Notes under the pieces: generated by a model
Seen by the model: only the letters and a program-made list of their open reading frames with translations
Databases searched by the model: none
Told to the model about the DNA's origin: nothing
In this document: positions 40,864 to 51,500 of the stretch, in pieces
Layout of the letters: every line of letters begins with the position of its first letter
Position numbering within the stretch: position 1 is the stretch's first letter
Origin: Aurantiochytrium sp. KH105
Taxonomy: Eukaryota > Sar > Bigyra > Thraustochytrida > Thraustochytriidae
Assembly: GCA_003116975.1 (NCBI GenBank)
Contig: BGKB01000021.1
Coordinates: forward strand, 930,001-994,000
DNA: 64,000 bases
Reading direction: 5' to 3'
Program-made: the position numbers and the translations under genes

Positions 40864-40972
40864 CGCGCCTGCGCCCGCCGCGCCCTCCGCGCGAGGCGCC
40901 CGCCGCGCGCGCGCTTGGTGCTNCGCGCCTGCGCCCGCCGCGCCCTCCGCGCGAGGCGCCCGCCGCGCGCGC
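40864..40972. repeat. 60-bp direct duplication with an ambiguous base (N at 40923)
   Basis: Two identical 49-base copies (40864-40912 and 40924-40972), separated by 11 bases ending in the only N seen in the window. Upstream of the SUN-protein start codon. Confidence 0.9.
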
Positions 40973-42164
40973 CCGCTCGCCGCCCGCGCGCTTGGTGCTC
41001 TGCTGCGCCGCGGCCTCGGAGTCGTTGCGCTCAGACTCACTCGCGGAGGCTCTCACTAACCGTAACTCACGAAGCCGGCTTCGGCGGAGCAGCTGCAGCT
41101 GCAGCTTGCGGAGGACGAGCCGTCTGGAGGAACGGAGGGAGGGAGACCCACGCCCGGGGCGCGCTGGCCGGGGGATTGGGAGAGGAGAGGCCTGGCGATT
41201 CTTTTGTTAAATTTGGTCGTCTCGGTGTAGATTGGACCCGCATTACCGTCGAAGTCGAGCTTGAAGAGGATGTTTTCGGGCCAGCTGACAACGAACGGCG
41301 AGACGAACTCGAGAGGTCTCAAGGTGCGTTGGAATTATCGACGACTCGGCAGGGGCAAATTGTTTGAATACAAAATTGGGATCTCGCAAGTCGTCCTCCT
41401 GCTCCATCTTGAAGATCTCGTTTCCATTAATATTGTACGGATTTTTTTTCCAATTGGCCGCTACTTCTCTCCATGTCATTGGGCTGTTGAACAACAAGCT
41501 ATGCTGTTACTGAACTCAAAACATGTCGAGGACGATAGTGAATCCAAAATGCCAAAAAAGATGGCGTTGATTGTTCGCTGAGTTCAGAATTGTTTCCTAG
41601 TTTGTAAAGTTTCCGCCGTTCTGTTCCCTTCTTTGTCCCTTCGATTGCTCTTGCGATTTTGCTTTCGTCTATCCTCGAACGGAAAGCAGCAGCCGCCGCT
41701 CCGCAACTGTTGGCACGGCGACACCTTAAATAACTTCCTGGCGATGCGACGCGAGAGCGACACGACCTTGATCCGGCGTGCAAATGAACCATAACTTATT
41801 GGACGCATCAAATCGTGTCAAAGTGATGGACAGTGAAAAGGTACACTCAGTGTCACTCTTTTCCAGTACTTTCACGTCGACTTCTTTTTTCCTCAAAAGA
41901 CTTCACGCTGCTGCGCATGCTCGGTTTGAGCCCTGTGATGCAATCAAAGGTGGTCTTGTTGGACTCGACTTTATGCAGCCTGACCTTGAGACCTTTGCTA
42001 ACAGTCCTCCGCATCATCTACAAGTTCGCTCACGCCGTCGCATATGGATTTTGATTTGATTGCAGAGAAGAGGAGATTACCACGAGAGTAAGTCAACTTC
42101 ACCAAGGAGCAGTACAACTGTTTACATTTCTGTTTGTGTCTTTTTACAGTGATTCTGAAAATTG
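40973..42164. other. Intergenic region with coding-like pieces on both strands
   Basis: About 1.2 kb. At 41200-41500 both strands show coding-like codons: on plus a frame ending LEEDVFGPADNERRDELE, on minus GNEIFKMEQEDDLRDPNF and, in another frame, LEFVSPFVVSWPENILFKLD followed by a GGTAATG donor-like site. At 41833-42054 plus, a G/C3-rich frame ends KFAHAVAYGF. A textbook intron-like segment, GTAAGT to TTTTTACAG, lies at about 42092-42153. A TATA-like CTTAAATAA is at about 41725. I cannot assemble a gene. Confidence 0.3.
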
Positions 42165-42854
42165 TCAATTCCTACCCCTGAGGAATGCAAGTTTTTTTTG
42201 CAGCGGAGATCGACGCTCCGTCTTTGCCCGAATCGTTCTGCGAATGCGTTCGATATTACTTTGTGTCAGGGCCACATCAGGATGCCGGTCGCCAAGACTT
42301 TCCTTGCGAATCGACAGCGCTTCCTCGTAGTACGCCAAGGCCTCGTCGTAGCGGCCTTGATTGTAATACACTTCGGCGATGTTGTCGAGCGTGGTCGCCA
42401 CATTGGGTCGCCGGTCGCCAAGACTTTCCTTGAAAATCGACAGCGCTTCCTCGTGGTACGCCAAGGCCTCTTCGTAGCGGCCTTGTAAGTAGTACACGCC
42501 GGAGATGTTGCTGAGCGTGGTCGCCACTGAGGGAAGCCGGTCACCAAGACTTTCCTTCTTTATCAACAGCGGTTCCTCTCCGGGCTCAAAGGTGATGGGC
42601 ACGCCGACGTAGGGTACGCGGCCTTGCAACTTGCCATCGGGCTTGGTGCGCAGGACCTGAATTGTGGCCCCTTCTTGGACTTTGCCCGAGAGGTCGCGCT
42701 TGGCCACATACAGCTCAACGCCTTGGGCGGCCTCTCCGCTGAGTACATCGTCGCGGAGTTCCTTGATGGCGCGCAGGGAAATGCTGCGTGGGTCGATGAT
42801 CTTACGCGCCTCCTTGGAGAAAATCTCGTCACCCTTCTTGCGCGAAAAGCTCAA
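42165..42854 (-). CDS. TPR-repeat protein, 5' end missing
   Basis: At least 229 codons. An N-terminal block (ASRELACLSFSRKKGDEIFSKEAR, here written in part) leads to a beta-rich segment (VLRTKPDGKLQGRVPYVGVPI). Then come two and a half kinesin-light-chain-type TPRs of 42 residues: VATTLSNISGVYYLQGRYEEAL, VATTLDNIAEVYYNQGRYDE and DVALTQSNIE. The repeats appear as a 126-bp DNA repeat. There is no methionine codon anywhere in the frame. The frame stays open upstream to a TGA at about 42900, so a spliced first exon is required; a GTACGT donor-like site lies at 43022-43017. Otherwise it is a gene fragment. TPRs bind partner proteins; the partner is unknown. Confidence 0.65.
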   Translation of the reverse strand: MSFSRKKGDEIFSKEARKIIDPRSISLRAIKELRDDVLSGEAAQGVELYVAKRDLSGKVQEGATIQVLRTKPDGKLQGRVPYVGVPITFEPGEEPLLIKKESLGDRLPSVATTLSNISGVYYLQGRYEEALAYHEEALSIFKESLGDRRPNVATTLDNIAEVYYNQGRYDEALAYYEEALSIRKESLGDRHPDVALTQSNIERIRRTIRAKTERRSPLQKKLAFLRGRN

Positions 42855-42900
42855 GCACGCAAGCTCCCGCGAAGCGACTTGCCTTTGGGCATCTCTTCAA

Positions 42901-43635
42901 ACAAGCCGTATACACACGCTCGCTCGCTCGCTCAATCTCTCGCTCGGAGAAAGGCAAGAGGGGCTTCGGGGACGGAGGGGCCACTGCACGAAGAGATACT
43001 CGAGGCGAGCCTCGCTACGTACGCACAGCGAGGACAAGGATGAGGAGGGCACTGATGCACGCGCGGCGACGTGTTTGGAGTCTGCAGCTGCGCAAAGACG
43101 GTGTGCTTGCTATGTGCCGGCACGTGCTGGCTGCTGACCCTTTTTCCAGCGTCGTTGTAGGGGGGTGTGCAGAACTTGGAGAGAAAAAGGGGTGGGCGAA
43201 GAGAAAAGCGAGCCACGAAATTATACTTATACTACGCTTGCAACCGCGTAGAAAAGTCTGCACTGTGACTGTTACGGCATCAACCGCGGCGATGATCGCG
43301 AACGGGACCAAAAGCTGCGACTTCCTTTTACGAGCTCCGACTTCTGCAGTCACGCCTCGCGAGACGATGATGCACGCCGAAGGCGAAGGCAACCTACAGC
43401 AGGCAGGGTTAGACCATCTGCGCAACCCCTCTTCCGCCTCTGCGCAACGCTTTTCGCGCGTTGCCGGCCTGATCATCGCGGGGACGAAGGGCGAGAGCGC
43501 GAGCAGAGTCGCTTCGCGCGAGCAGAGTCGCTTCGCGCGAGCAGAGTCGCTTCGCGCGAGCAGAGTCGCTTCGCGCGAGCAGAGTCGCTTCGCGTGCAGC
43601 TGCGCGAGCGGAGGGAGGGAAGAGCGAGGGCCAGG
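42901..43635. promoter_or_regulatory. Divergent region between TPR and SLC35B4-like genes
   Basis: About 730 bases with a CGCT array (42917-42933) and a 19-bp minisatellite (43499-43594). It probably also contains the missing first exon of the TPR gene. Confidence 0.4.
43499..43594. repeat. 19-bp minisatellite, five copies
   Basis: CAGAGTCGCTTCGCGCGAG repeats start at 43504, 43523, 43542, 43561 and 43580 with a constant 19-base period. The last copy ends about 40 bases before the transporter ATG, so it is likely in the 5' UTR or core promoter. Confidence 0.95.
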
Positions 43636-44918
43636 ATGGCGGCCGCGGAGGGCAGCGCGGCCGACGTCGCGCAGTGCGTGGGCGGGATCCTCGCGGGCTG
43701 CATGGTGAACGTGGTCTTCTTGGTACGTGGTGGCGCGGGCGCTGCCGGCCTGCTGGCTTTGCGAGGCGGGGAGGCAGGCAGGGCAGAGTGAAGCGAGGCG
43801 AGGGACGGGACGCGCAGCTGACACAGCGCACACGCACACGCACACACGCGCAGGAGATGATCACGAGCAGAGACCCGGGCGCAGGAGCCCTCATCACGCT
43901 GGCGCAGTTTGCCTTTGTTGCGACGCTCGGCCTGCCAGACGTCTTGGCGTGGGGCCGCCAGGGACGTCTGCTCAAGCCCAGAGGCATCCCGCTCTGGTTT
44001 CACGCCTTTATTACTGCGACCTTCTTCACGGTGTCGCTTCTCAACAACATGGCTCTGAAATACCATATCGCCATGCCGCTTCACATGGTCTTCCGCGCAA
44101 GTAGTCTTGCAGCCTCGTTGCTCATCGGCTGGGCCGCTTTCGGCAAAAGGTACGCTTCGCATCAGGTCCAGGGCGTGCTTCTTGTGTCTGCTGGCATTCT
44201 CCTCGCGACCTGGGCAGATGCTCAGCAAAAACAAGCAATGGCCGCGGACGAGACCTCCCCAGCTTCAGATTGCTGTGGCGACGTTGGCGCGCTAGGGAAC
44301 AGCGCAGCCGATGCCAAAGACAAGGTGCAGGGCTCGACAACCCTGCAAGGCGCTGGCGTCTTCCAAGAATGGCTCTTTGGGCTCGGGCTGCTCACGGTGG
44401 CGCTCTTTGCTAGTGCTGCCCTCGGGCACTTTCAAGAAAATGGATACAAAAAGTGGGGCAAACACGCGAACGAGCTTAAATTCTACTCGCATGTCCTTGC
44501 TCTTCCGTGGTTCGTTATCGTCCGTGGCCAAGACATCAGCTCTCACATTGATATCTGGGCCGCATCCCCGACGCTGGCAGACGAAATCCCTGCTCTCGCT
44601 GCGACGCTTCCTGCTGCGTTGCAACAGATTCCCGTTCTTTGGGTTCTTCTTCTCGGCAACGTGCTTTCGCAACTCGTTTGCATTTCCTTCGTTTACCGTC
44701 TGACCGCTGTTTCCTCAACGCTCACGTGCACGATGACGATCACCTTTCGCAAGTTCCTTAGCATCATCTTCAGCGTCGTCTACTTTCAAAATCCCTTTTC
44801 GGCAAAACACTGGCTTGGAACCTGCCTCGTTTTTGCTGGTGTGGGTCTTTACAGTGGCATGTTCTCCTCTAAAGCGCAAGAGGAACCTTCTGCCTCGGGG
44901 ACCAAAAAAACAAACTGA
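43636..44918 (+). CDS. Nucleotide-sugar transporter, SLC35B4/YEA4 family (two exons)
   Basis: Exon 1 is 43636-43722 (29 codons, MAAAEGS to NVVFL), with donor GTACGT. The intron is 43723-43853 (131 bp, branch AGCTGAC, acceptor GCGCAG). Exon 2 is 43854-44918. Total 383 residues, frame kept. The junction NVVFL/EMITSRDPGAG aligns with the NVIFLELL of animal SLC35B4, confirming the splice. Family blocks: ITLAQFAF, FTVSLLNNMAL, IAMPLHMVFRASSL, GHFQENGYKKWGKH, FRKFLSIIFSVVYFQNPF and HWLGTCLVFAG. About ten helices. Members exchange UDP-GlcNAc and UDP-xylose for UMP across Golgi/ER membranes. A C-terminal SGTKKTN may act as a dilysine-like ER/Golgi retrieval signal. Confidence 0.93.
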
Positions 44919-45510
44919 CACTTTTCCCATATCAATTTATTTTACCTCGACGACTGGCCAGCTGCACCGCAAGGGAGATTTGATCTCTTTGTTCTGGCTG
45001 TTTATTCGAAAAGTTACTCTGTAGAATAGAGTCGAGTCAAGTTGAGTCGAATTGAGACGAGTCGAGTCAAGCCAAGTCGAGTCAAGCCAAGCCGAGTCGA
45101 GTCAAGCCGAGTCGAGTCAGCTGTTCATTTCGTGTTTTCGGCGCACAACAAAGTATTACGTCGAGCAAGAAAGAATGCGTATACAATGATTTGATTTGAA
45201 GAAAGCACCAAGCATCATCTCCTCATGAGTGTGTGCGAAAGTTTCATTGCAATTCATATAGGTCTAAAGGGCGAAACTGAGACACACCTAGGGGTCGTTA
45301 TTCCTAGTGCGTTCATCTTTTGCTTATAAAGTTGATGGATGATGCATCGGCATGGGCGGTTCTGATTTGGTGTCGAACAGCTTTTTCGCCTGGCATACTT
45401 GCTCTCTTGTCAGCTCGACGGCCTTGGGATTTTTTTCTTTGGTGATTCGCAGCGGCATTTCGCAAAGGAAAAATATCTTCATTCGCTGCAGACACCTAGG
45501 ACTGCATTGT
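44919..45510. other. Convergent intergenic region
   Basis: About 590 bases between the transporter and giant-gene stops; AT-rich after 45125. It holds the pentamer array at 45029-45119 and nothing else recognisable. Confidence 0.5.
45029..45119. repeat. GAGTC/AAGCC pentamer array
   Basis: Eighteen or so pentamers, mainly GAGTC alternating with AAGTC and AAGCC, at the convergent 3' ends of two genes. Confidence 0.92.
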
Positions 45511-48500
45511 CTAATTTGTTCCCGACATGGGAATGGCCCGGAAATCATTGGTGCAGAGCCACTTGTCAAAGGCAAACTCGTAAAATGGACCTTTGGGTGG
45601 GTTATGGCCATCCGTGCCCACGATGATGTTCATCGAGGTAACGCTCCAAAGCGATCCAGGGCGACCTGCCGTCCCTGTATCCTCCCAAACCAGTTGCGGG
45701 GTAGCATCCGAGGTATTGACCCAATTACGAGGCGCGCATCGCACCGCGTCCAGCGGTGGCGGGCTCGACGTGGTCGTGCACACATGCCCAAGCGACACAA
45801 AGTCGCGCGAGGGCGGCACGCCTTCCCAAACAAAGAGGGGCTTGGACCCTTGCGTTTTGCTCCACACTAAATGAAAGCGCGACGGATGCGGAAGAACCTT
45901 GGACACGATCGCACGATGCCTCTTCTTGCCCGACAGACCCATGACGCCCTTGTCCGTCACTTCGAGAACGAAGCGGTCAATCGTCTTGCCAGTGACCTTG
46001 TCCTTGGTCTTGTGCGGATCCACGTATCCTCGCGTCGCAAAGTGCCCAAGACAAATGAGCTCCTTGGTCTTGCCCAGCTTGGAATACCAGGCGAGCTCGA
46101 TGTCAGGACGCCAGACCGAGGCGCCCCAGACGACCGTTTTCAGGCTGCGCGTGGTCCAAAGCTTGACAAAGGCCGCGTGGCGCACGAGGGCAAAGTTGAT
46201 GTCCCGCAAAACGCTCACTTCGACGGGGCCCTCCTTTTCTGTGCGGAACTTGTCGTCCACCTCGCTCAGCTCTGCAATCTGCTTGCGCGGGATGACGATA
46301 CGCTGAAAGATCTCGTCCGCTTGTGTTTCTTGCCCAGCACCGACGCCACTGCCGGCCCCACCCGTCACGGTCGCGTCGCGAAGCAGACCAAAGGGGTCGT
46401 CGCTTTCCGAGATGACCCCGTTCGAGCCCGCCTGCTGTTTGCTGCTCGCCATGATGGCGTTCGCTTGCGCCGCCACGGCGTCTGCGTCGGCCGTGTCACC
46501 CCCCACGAGCGGGTCAGCGTCGCCTAGCTCTGGATCCATGAGCGCTTCCTTGAATTCAACAAAATTGACATAGCCCGTCGTTCCAGGACTCATCTCGCGC
46601 ACAAAGTCCTGGACCTGGGCCGCGGTGAGGTGCAGGCCCAGCCAGGACAGCGCCGAGTACATTTCGGTGCAACCAATTTGCCCATTTCCGTCCGAGTCAA
46701 AAGCGCGAAAAGCGTCCAACAAGTACAGATTGCGCGACAAAAGAAGTTCACGAATTCTCGCAATCGTCGCCTTGTAGTGCAAAAGATGATATTGGTCAGG
46801 CGTGGTAAAGAGCTTGGCCACGGGCGTGTACGCCACCTGGAGCTGCTTGCGACGGCGGCAGCTGCGCACTTCGTTGAACCACTTTTCGCGCTGTTTGCAC
46901 GTGTTGTCCTGAATGGCTTGCAAGAGAGCACTCAATTCCCGGTCCTGGAACCACATCTCCGAGTTGATGAAGCGCCAGCACTGCGCGGCCGTCAACGTTT
47001 GGTACCTTCGGCTCGGCTTGAACATGGCCGACTCGTCAAGAGAGACGAGGGACTCTGCGCCAGAGCCCTCTCGCGCGCTTCCCCGCAAGAGACGGAGAGC
47101 CACTGCCGCATTCGAATGCTCCACAAAGCTCTTGTGCACCGCCCCTTGCACCGATATCGTTGTCTTGGCGTGCATAATGCGCCGCAGCGTTTCTGCTTCG
47201 GCAAGTGAGACGGCAACAAAAAAGCGTCCGCTCTCTACCTGCTCGGCTGTACGACTGCGGACGAGATCCTTGATATCTGCAAAGGTGATGCGCCGCTCGA
47301 GTTCGTCCTGGCCAGCGAGCGCAGGATCCGCGCGATCTTTGCCCTTGCGCCGCTTCACGACCACGTCCACAATATCGTGCAGCTCCCGCGTACTCTGCAG
47401 TTCGACACCCATCGTTAGCAGAACCTCGCGAAGCTGCTGTGGAGAAATGTAACCCTTGCCACCATCGAAAAGCTTAAAGGTGTTCCGCAACGTTTCCTCT
47501 TGTTCGGGCGTCAGCGCACGAGCCCGCGATTGCGCCTGCCCACTGCCGACGCCACCCGAATCAGAAAGATTCAGAATGCTCGCCATGCCACCTCCCATGC
47601 CGCCGCCGCTGCCTCCACTGCCATCTTGGCCCTCGCCACCAGCGTCTGCCTCGTCGACGCCCAGTCGGAGCAACGTTGTATCGGGAATCCAGTCCAGCAC
47701 AATAATCACATTCTTCAGCCGACGATGCGTGCTGAGCGACCACTGCTGCTTGTAGTAGTTGCTCGACACGTAGAGGTAGTCTGGAAAGTGAATCGGCGTT
47801 GCCTTGAAGCGTGACGAGGCATAAACTGCAAATTCTGAAGCGGAGAAAAATCCTTGCAGCTCGGGCGCGGGCTGCAACGCCAAAGTACCCACATCCCAGG
47901 GTTTGAGGAACTCGTCCTTGCTGTAGCGTTTCTTGGTAAACACCTCGGGCTCCTGTTCCTTCTCTTGTTCCTGTTCCTGTTCCTGTTCCTGCTCTTGCTC
48001 CTGTTCTTGCTCTTGTTCTTGCTCTTGAACCTGTTCGCGATCAAAGGCTGCGTCCTGTCCCTGAAGCACCTCTTCCTCCTCCAGCACTTCTTGCTGAATC
48101 TCCGCTTCGACCTCTTCGGCAGTCTTGTGCCACTTTTCTGCCTTCGATGGCGTGCGAGCGTCAATGTTGGCCACCATGCGCTGAATCTCCGATACCTGCG
48201 TAATGTCGTTGGGACCGGTCAAAAAGTGTTCGTGGGTCTGAATCAGGCTCGCAATTTTGTCAGCCAGCGGGCGCGGCTTCGGCACCACGTTGGCGACGCT
48301 GTAGTCGACACGCTCTCGAAAGACCTCGACAGACTCTGCAAGCGCCAAACGCTCGTGTCCGTCTGGCGTAAATCGCGTCTTGACGTGACGCGAGTATCGT
48401 CCGCCCTGCAGCTCGAATCGTGTTTGGCCGTCTGCAAAGTCCTGAATGAGCGTCTTGAAGGCCTGTTTCCGCCACACATTGCGCACATTTTGCTCGCACA

Positions 48501-51500
48501 AGAGATTGAACTGCAGTCGCTCCGAGTGCATGGAATTGATGACCAGCCAGGCGCATACAGCTCGCAAGAGACCAGCTTCGCTTCGGGTTTCGTTCGCTTT
48601 AGCTTCGTTGATGGCAGCGTTGACTGCCTCGAGCTCGGGCGTCCCCGTCATGGCACCCTTGCTCGCCTTGGCAAGTTCCGCTTCCATCAAATGCAAAACT
48701 TCCGGAATGATGACCAGATGGATCGTTTGGCCCTTGCCAATACCGCGCATACGAAAGGCACCCTGCGCGTAGTCGCGAAACGTCATGTCCTTTCCAAGCG
48801 TTAAAACAGCCTTGGCACCCAGACTCTGCTTGATATCCATACCCGTTGTGTGAATCTGATCGTAAAAGGAGAAACGTTTATGTTTGGCAAGCCCACATTG
48901 CTCGAGCTCCATCACACGCCATCCGTGACGCAGCAAGATCATTTTGCGGTCAGACTCGTCGAGAAAGACTACACCCTCGTGATCCGGCAAGCCAGCGCGC
49001 AGTAGGTACGCAGCCACTTCGAGATTCGACATGCCCGTAATCAGGGCACCCGTGTCCAAGAGCGCGTGATACGTCGGCTGCGCCGCTGCGACGAGGTCCA
49101 AAACGCCCAAGACGGTCCAGTTCAGGCTCAGCTTCTCGTACGTAACCACTTGTGGTGCCGTCAGCAAGTGCATCATCTTGCCATCGGACCCTGCCTCGTA
49201 GTGGCAGCGCCCTAGCTCCACGGGCAAGAGATCAGACGGCGTTCCCGAAAAGCCGAATCGCTGATTGTACAAGAGTTCGCCACCGAGGGCCTGCCCGCAC
49301 GCAGACAGCTTCAGACCTTGGTGTCGGCAGGTTTGTGGGAAAACATACTCGTTCAAATAATGCTCGACCACGTGCGGAAGTCGCCAGAGCAATCTGTACA
49401 GCACGCGAACCTGCTCAATGTCTCGCATGTCGACAAGTTGCAGCGGCCAAATATCCTGAAATACCTCCTCGTCGCTACGCGTGCCGCCCAGGTACGCAGC
49501 GCGACGCACAACGTCCTTGAGACGCGCACGTGCAGCTTCGTCCTCGGCATTAGCGCGAGCTAGTTCTTCTTCGGCGCCTGCCCATCCATCCATCATGAGA
49601 AGGTCCAGGTCATCCTCCTCATCAGCATCGTCACCATCACCAGCCTTGGACTCGAGCTGCTCCTTTGTCAGCTCTCCACGGACACGTCCGCCCGCGAGCC
49701 GAACCCAGCGAGAGTACAACTTGCACGCTTCGCGCTTGCGGTACGGGCCCGTTTCCGTCTCCACGCGCGCGCGCAGGCCTTCGAGGACCGTCTGAAAGTC
49801 CGTAAAGCGCAGACCTTCGTATCGATATGCCAGAATAGCGAGCCCAATTACTACATCTGGATGCGCGAACTCAGAAGCTCGACTTGGGACGTCCTTGCCC
49901 ACAAAGGGAACGGCGAGGAGACGCCGCGACTCGGGCATGTTTGGATCGAGAACGAGAGCGCGACGCAGATCGCGCGGTGTCAAGAGACCAAAGTGTACGC
50001 GGTTGATCTTGCTCAAGGCGTGCGGGAGAAACGAACGAATCCAGTCGTGCCCAAGATTCACCATCTTCATTTGGTCGTCGGTGAGGCAGCGGTTGATCTT
50101 CTCCGTCACGCTTTGGCGTGCGCCCACCGACCCCTTGAGAAGATACTCGAGAAGCTCGTTGTTGCTCACGCCGACAATCTTGTGCTCCGAAAGCCAAATG
50201 AGCATCCACTGCGCAACAAGCGGTTTGATGGCTTGGTTGTAGTACTGTTTGGAAACCAGAATAAGATGCGGGGTGCGCTGTAGATGTTTGCGCTCGCATC
50301 CGTGGTCGATGGCTTCGCGAAGTTTGTTCAGAATCACGCGCGCCTCGCGGCTGTTCTCGAATCGGACAGTCATGCGACGCTCGGTTGCAAAGAGAATCGC
50401 ATCGAGAAGGTGAAAAGGAATGCGCCAGCGTAATCCAGTGACGGCCCCGGTTGGTGTACGCGTAAAGTCGAGCGGCTCCTTTTGGCCCATGGGCCAGTTC
50501 AGCTCGCTCTTGAGGGGATGCAAAATGAGATCCACCTCGTCGAGGATGAGCGAGCCGTTGCGAAAGAGGGAGAGGATGCGTACGCACGTCTGCGCCTGCA
50601 CAATGAGCTTTTGCAACATCAGCTGGTTCATCTCCTGCTGGCGGTCGCCACGAATCGTGGTAGTAATGCGCCGCCCTAACACGCCAAAAAAGGACATTTC
50701 GCTCGTGTCTTTGTTGTCCGCGATGGCCGCCTTGAGCGTGAGAATGGCGTTCACCGTCTCAACAAACTTGAGCGTGAACGACTTGATGGCCGTTGGCGTC
50801 GAAATCACCACACCCCGAGCAGCCTTGGCCTTGAGCAGTTTTTGGTACAAGGTCTTTGACGGAGGCTTGAAGCGATCATATGTAAAAGTGTAGACTTGTT
50901 TCTGGATCACGGCCGAGAAGCACGAACGCATGACCGAGCAAGAAAATTGAAAGAGCGCACGGGGCACCACCTGCATGACGAGAGGCGAGACGCTGTCGCT
51001 GCCAAGAAGAAGCGCGAGGATCGGGGCCACCACCGTCGTCTTTCCGGCACCCATGAGCATTTGATGACAACGCGAGTCGCCCGCGCGTAGGGCTACCTTA
51101 AACTGTTCCACGAGCTCCACCTGCGACTTGCGCAAGAGAATATCCTGCATGAACTCAAAGACGAGCAGACGAGGATCGTAGCGCAGCCGCATCGACGTCT
51201 TGCCATCTGCGCTCCGCCTCTCTTCCATGGTCACGTATTGCCGCTTGCAGGCAAGATGACTGGCGAGCTCGGATGCAGTCAGCTGCACCTCGAGTTTGAG
51301 ATTTTCAATGCTCTCGCCGACCTCTGCAGAGTCGAAAGCAGCACTCGAGCCGCAGATCTCGCGCATTTGCCCAAGAATGCGCAAGATACCCGAGGCGCTC
51401 GCAATGCACCTAGCGAGTTGGCCTGCCCGGTTGGTGGCAAGCATGACGGCCGCCAAGAGATCCTCCAGGGATCGAAGATCCTGGTCCGAGAGGAATGGAT

